A DNA stretch of 34,169 nt, taken from an uncultured Acidimicrobiales bacterium (GTDB lineage Bacteria; Actinomycetota; Acidimicrobiia; Acidimicrobiales; CADCTF01). The notes below the pieces were generated by a model. That model had not been told where the DNA came from, did no database searches, and saw nothing but the letters and a program-made list of their open reading frames with translations. The stretch's first letter is position 1. The number at the start of each line of letters is the position of its first letter. Positions 31,379 to 34,169 of this stretch are shown here, piece after piece. The stretch lies in assembly GCA_902805655.1 (NCBI GenBank), contig CADCTF010000011.1:1-34169 (forward strand), read 5' to 3'. The translations under genes and the position numbers were made by a program.

Positions 31379-31986
31379 TCGCCGTCCTCGACTACGGCAT
31401 CGGCAACCTGCGGTCAGCGCAGAAGGCCCTGCAGCACGTCGGGGCCGACGCCCGCCTGGTCACCACCGTGGAGGAAGCGGCCGGCGCCAGCGCCGTGGTG
31501 CTGCCGGGCGTCGGAGCCTTCGGCGCGTGCATGGACGCGCTCCGTCGCTCGGGGCTCGACCGGGCCGCGCACGACGCGGTCGATCGGGGCGTGCCCTTCC
31601 TCGGCGTCTGCGTCGGCATGCAGCTGCTGTACGAGGGCTCGGAGGAGAGCCCGGAGAGCACCGGTCTCGGCATCCTGCCGGGCACCATCCGGCTGCTCCC
31701 GGAAGGCGTCAAGCGCCCCCAGATGCAGTGGAACTGCCTCGATGTGGTGGACGAGGCCAACCCGATCTTCGAGGGCCTCACCGACCCTTGGGTCTACTTC
31801 GTCCACTCGTACGCGGCGGAGCCCTCCGACGACGTCATCGCCACCTGTGACTACGGCGGACCGGCGGTCGCGGCGGTCCGTCGCGAGAACCTGTGGGCCA
31901 TGCAGTTCCACCCGGAGAAGTCCGGGCCGGTCGGCCTGCAGCTGCTGCGCAACTTCGTGCAGATCACCCGACGCTCGGACGGCTGA
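31375..31986 (+). CDS. hisH: Imidazole glycerol phosphate synthase, glutaminase subunit
   Basis: This 203-aa class I glutamine amidotransferase carries the catalytic triad Cys79 (FLGVCVGMQLL), His179 and Glu181 (QFHPEKSG). The oxyanion region LPGVGAFG is intact. HisH releases ammonia from glutamine for HisF. The GTG start overlaps hisB, and hisA starts one base after its TGA. Its partner hisF is two genes downstream. Confidence 0.97.
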   Translation: MIAVLDYGIGNLRSAQKALQHVGADARLVTTVEEAAGASAVVLPGVGAFGACMDALRRSGLDRAAHDAVDRGVPFLGVCVGMQLLYEGSEESPESTGLGILPGTIRLLPEGVKRPQMQWNCLDVVDEANPIFEGLTDPWVYFVHSYAAEPSDDVIATCDYGGPAVAAVRRENLWAMQFHPEKSGPVGLQLLRNFVQITRRSDG

Positions 31987-31987
31987 C

Positions 31988-32692
31988 GTGGACCTCTATC
32001 CCGCCATCGACCTGCGGGGCGGGCGATGCGTGCGCCTGTTCCAGGGAGACTTCTCGCAAGAGACGGTGTACGACGACGATCCCGTGGCGCGAGCGCTGCA
32101 GTTCGAGGCGGCCGGCGCACCCTGGATCCACGTCGTCGACCTCGACGGGTCGCGCGGGCAGGGCACCAACCGCGAGATCGTGACCGCCATCGCGGACGCC
32201 GTCTCGGTGCCGGTGCAGACCGGTGGAGGAGTTCGCGACGGGTCGCTGCTCGACGACGGTGTCGCCCGCATCGTGCTCGGCAGCATGGCGGTGAGCGACC
32301 GAGCCGGAACGGCTGCGCTCATCGAGGCGTACCCGGGCCGGGTCGCCGTAGGGCTCGACCACTGGGAGGGTGAGGTGCGCGTCGGCGGCTGGGAGGAAGG
32401 CGGTGGCGTGCAGCTGCTCGACGCCGTGGCCTGGCCCGAGCTGGCCGGGGCCGCCGCCATCGTCGTGACGGCGATCACCACCGATGCCACGCTGGCCGGC
32501 CCGGACCTCGAGGGGCTGCGGGCGGTGCAGGAAGCCACCGGCGTGCCGCTGATCGCGTCCGGCGGTGTCGGCACGCTCGAGCACCTGCGGGTGCTGCGCG
32601 ACGAGCTCGACCCGGCCGGCGTGATCGTCGGCAAGGCGATCTACGAGCAGGCCTTCACGGTGGCCGAGGCGGTGGCCGCATGCAGACGGTGA
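31988..32692 (+). CDS. hisA: ProFAR isomerase (HisA-type TIM barrel)
   Basis: This 234-aa half-barrel-derived enzyme opens the aminoaldose ring of ProFAR to [14 protein letters not shown] gives Asp8, VALGLDH-type sequence gives Asp124, and phosphate loops are TGGGVRDG and IASGGVGTL. The eighth-strand-side motif is [11 protein letters not shown]; most HisA/PriA proteins have DGT where this has DAT. The overall pattern looks like HisA, not the bifunctional HisA/TrpF PriA of Streptomyces and Mycobacterium, but this should be tested by alignment. GTG at 31988; the last 13 bases overlap hisF. Confidence 0.9.
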   Translation: MDLYPAIDLRGGRCVRLFQGDFSQETVYDDDPVARALQFEAAGAPWIHVVDLDGSRGQGTNREIVTAIADAVSVPVQTGGGVRDGSLLDDGVARIVLGSMAVSDRAGTAALIEAYPGRVAVGLDHWEGEVRVGGWEEGGGVQLLDAVAWPELAGAAAIVVTAITTDATLAGPDLEGLRAVQEATGVPLIASGGVGTLEHLRVLRDELDPAGVIVGKAIYEQAFTVAEAVAACRR

Positions 32693-33453
32693 GGGTGATC
32701 CCGTGCCTCGACGTGGCCAACGGGTCGGTCGTCAAGGGGGTGCGGTTCGTCGACCTGAAGGAGGCCGGTGACCCGGCACTCCTCGCAGCCGGTTACGACG
32801 CCCAGGGCGCGGACGAGGTGGTGTTCCTCGACATCACCGCCTCCTCCGACGAGCGGAGCACGATCATCGACGTGGTGCGCCGGACGGCCGAACAGGTCTT
32901 CATCCCGCTCACCGTCGGCGGCGGCATCCGTGGCGTCGAGGACGCCAGGGCTCTGCTGAGGGCGGGCGCCGACAAGGTGAGCGTGATGTCGGCGGCCGTC
33001 CAACGGCCGGAGGTGGTGTCGGAGATCGCCCTCGAGTTCGGGAACCAGTGCGTGGTCGTGGCCATCGACGCTCGTCGCGTGGAGGGCGAGGATCGCTTCG
33101 AGGTGTACACCCACGGAGGCCGCCGTCCCACCGGGGTGGACGCGGTGGAGTGGGCGGCGCGCGCCCAGGAGCTGGGGGCCGGCGAGATCCTGCTCACGTC
33201 GATGGATCGCGACGGCACGCGGGACGGATACGACATCGAGCTCACGAACCGTGTGGTGGACGCCTGCTCGATCCCTGTCGTGGCCAGCGGAGGCGTCGGC
33301 ACGCTCGAGCACCTGGTGGAAGGGGCGACCAAGGGTCGTGCCGACGCGGTGCTCGCGGCGTCGATCTTCCACTTCGGCGAGCACACGGTGGGCGAGGCGA
33401 AAGAGGCCCTGCAGCGGGCCGGCGTGGTCGTTCGTCCCGTGCCCAGGGCCTGA
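32680..33453 (+). CDS. hisF: Imidazole glycerol phosphate synthase, cyclase subunit
   Basis: This 257-aa TIM barrel uses ammonia from HisH to turn PRFAR into IGP and AICAR. The two catalytic aspartates are at the standard positions Asp11 ([10 protein letters not shown]) and Asp130 (VVAIDARRV). [12 protein letters not shown] and [13 protein letters not shown] bind the two phosphates. The ATG at 32680 lies inside the end of hisA (13-base overlap). It is the last his gene in this window; hisG, hisE and hisI are absent. A REC-PAS gene starts 12 bases later. Confidence 0.97.
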   Translation: MQTVRVIPCLDVANGSVVKGVRFVDLKEAGDPALLAAGYDAQGADEVVFLDITASSDERSTIIDVVRRTAEQVFIPLTVGGGIRGVEDARALLRAGADKVSVMSAAVQRPEVVSEIALEFGNQCVVVAIDARRVEGEDRFEVYTHGGRRPTGVDAVEWAARAQELGAGEILLTSMDRDGTRDGYDIELTNRVVDACSIPVVASGGVGTLEHLVEGATKGRADAVLAASIFHFGEHTVGEAKEALQRAGVVVRPVPRA

Positions 33454-33464
33454 GCACGCAGGAC

Positions 33465-34169
33465 ATGTCGGCCGGTCCGTACCGCGTGGTGGTGGTCGAC
33501 GACGTGCCGGAGATCCGGGAGATCGTCATGCTCATGCTCGACACGGGCGGCGCCTTCCGGGTCGTCGGCTCTGCCGGCTCCGGCGCGGCGGCGGTTCGCA
33601 GCGCCGAGCGGCATCGGCCCGATCTGGTCTTGCTCGACTCGGACATGCCGGGCATGAGCGGAGCGGAGGCGATCCCCGCCATCCGCCAGCTGGTCCCGGG
33701 CGCTGCGGTGGTGCTCCTCTGCGCTTCCGTGCCCGGCGGCGGCCTGGCGTTGGAGTCCGACGTCGACCGGCTGGCCGACGCCCGCATCGAGAAGGGCGTC
33801 ACCGGCCCGCAGCTGACCGAGCGACTGCTCGAGGTGATGGCGTCGAAGCGACCGCCCGGCTCTGCTGGTCCGGAGGCGGATCCGCCGGAGGTCGACCGCG
33901 CCGCCGTGGGCCAGGAGGAGGCGGCGCGGCGACAGCTCGCCGCGCTGGTCGAGTCCTCCGACGACGCCATCATGTCCACGACCCTCGACGGCACGATCGT
34001 CAGCTGGAACGGGGGAGCGGAAGCTCTGTACGGCTACCCGGCGAGCGAGGTCATCGGGCGCCACGTGTCGCTGCTGGTGCCCCCCGAACGGCCGGACGAG
34101 ATGCCGAGGATCCTCTCTCGCATCGCACGCGGGCAGCGGGTGCAGCACTACGACACCGTGCGCCTTGCC
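33465..34169 (+). CDS. Response regulator-PAS signalling protein, N-terminal part (cut by window end)
   Basis: The frame from ATG at 33465 is open to the end (235 codons). Residues 6-125 form a receiver domain: [30 protein letters not shown] with the phospho-acceptor Asp, LLCAS, and ARIEKGV with the conserved Lys. After a proline-rich linker, residues 160-235 form a PAS domain: [41 protein letters not shown]. The output domain (histidine kinase, GGDEF or phosphatase) is beyond the window. It may share the his transcript, although the roles are unrelated. Confidence 0.88.
   Translation, partial: MSAGPYRVVVVDDVPEIREIVMLMLDTGGAFRVVGSAGSGAAAVRSAERHRPDLVLLDSDMPGMSGAEAIPAIRQLVPGAAVVLLCASVPGGGLALESDVDRLADARIEKGVTGPQLTERLLEVMASKRPPGSAGPEADPPEVDRAAVGQEEAARRQLAALVESSDDAIMSTTLDGTIVSWNGGAEALYGYPASEVIGRHVSLLVPPERPDEMPRILSRIARGQRVQHYDTVRLA

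Overview
The window is about 34 kb of GC-rich, densely packed bacterial DNA. It uses many GTG starts, one TTG start, and stop/start overlaps of the GTGA, ATGA and TGATG type. Several genes point to a high-GC actinobacterium: HupB with a long Lys/Ala tail, an ImuA'/ImuB/DnaE2 mutasome, a DUF222-HNH (13E12-type) protein, the F420 gene cofC, and a his operon in the order D-C-B-H-A-F. The HisA resembles ordinary HisA more than the bifunctional PriA of classical Actinomycetia, so I lean towards a deep-branching class such as Acidimicrobiia. That placement is inference. No tRNA, rRNA, CRISPR array, insertion sequence or phage gene was seen. No gene-free stretch exceeds about 260 bases.

Layout. 1-5.0 kb: the N-terminus of an acyl-CoA dehydrogenase (-), an alpha/beta hydrolase (+), a DUF885 metallopeptidase-like protein (-), a PEBP/YbhB lipoprotein (+), and a five-helix membrane protein with a His/Cys-rich outer domain (-). 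5.0-11.2 kb: the SOS mutasome, with dnaE2 (-), a small membrane protein (+) and the translationally coupled pair imuA'-imuB (-). 11.2-16.1 kb: a MarR repressor coupled to an MFS exporter, an NfuN-like protein, an AI-2E/PerM-family protein, RNase HII coupled to a 67-aa membrane protein, and a hexapeptide acyltransferase. 16.1-21.2 kb: a minus-strand chain of gpsA, a six-hairpin glycosidase-like protein, a possible 24-aa microprotein and a GMC oxidoreductase, joined by short overlaps. 21.2-24.2 kb: cofC with a PIG-L deacetylase, an acidic unknown protein, hupB with an H1-like protein, and a 73-aa unknown. 24.2-28.4 kb: a TPP-riboswitch-controlled CytX-like transporter, a hemerythrin-Rho_N fusion, DUF971, a possible 39-aa ORF, the SOS-controlled HNH protein and a 61-aa helical protein. 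28.4-34.2 kb: hisD-hisC-hisB-hisH-hisA-hisF, then a REC-PAS signalling protein cut by the window end.

The most striking theme is a set of three GAAC-N4-GTTC LexA boxes, before dnaE2, imuA' and the HNH gene. In all three the box lies in the promoter spacer, two bases from the -10 hexamer. The dnaE2 and imuA' control regions are near-copies of each other, down to a six-base gap between the -10 and ATG, which predicts leaderless SOS messages. Adding the HNH protein to the damage response, plus two short ORFs that standard gene callers would miss, makes the SOS part and the gpsA-to-GMC chain the places to look for something undescribed.
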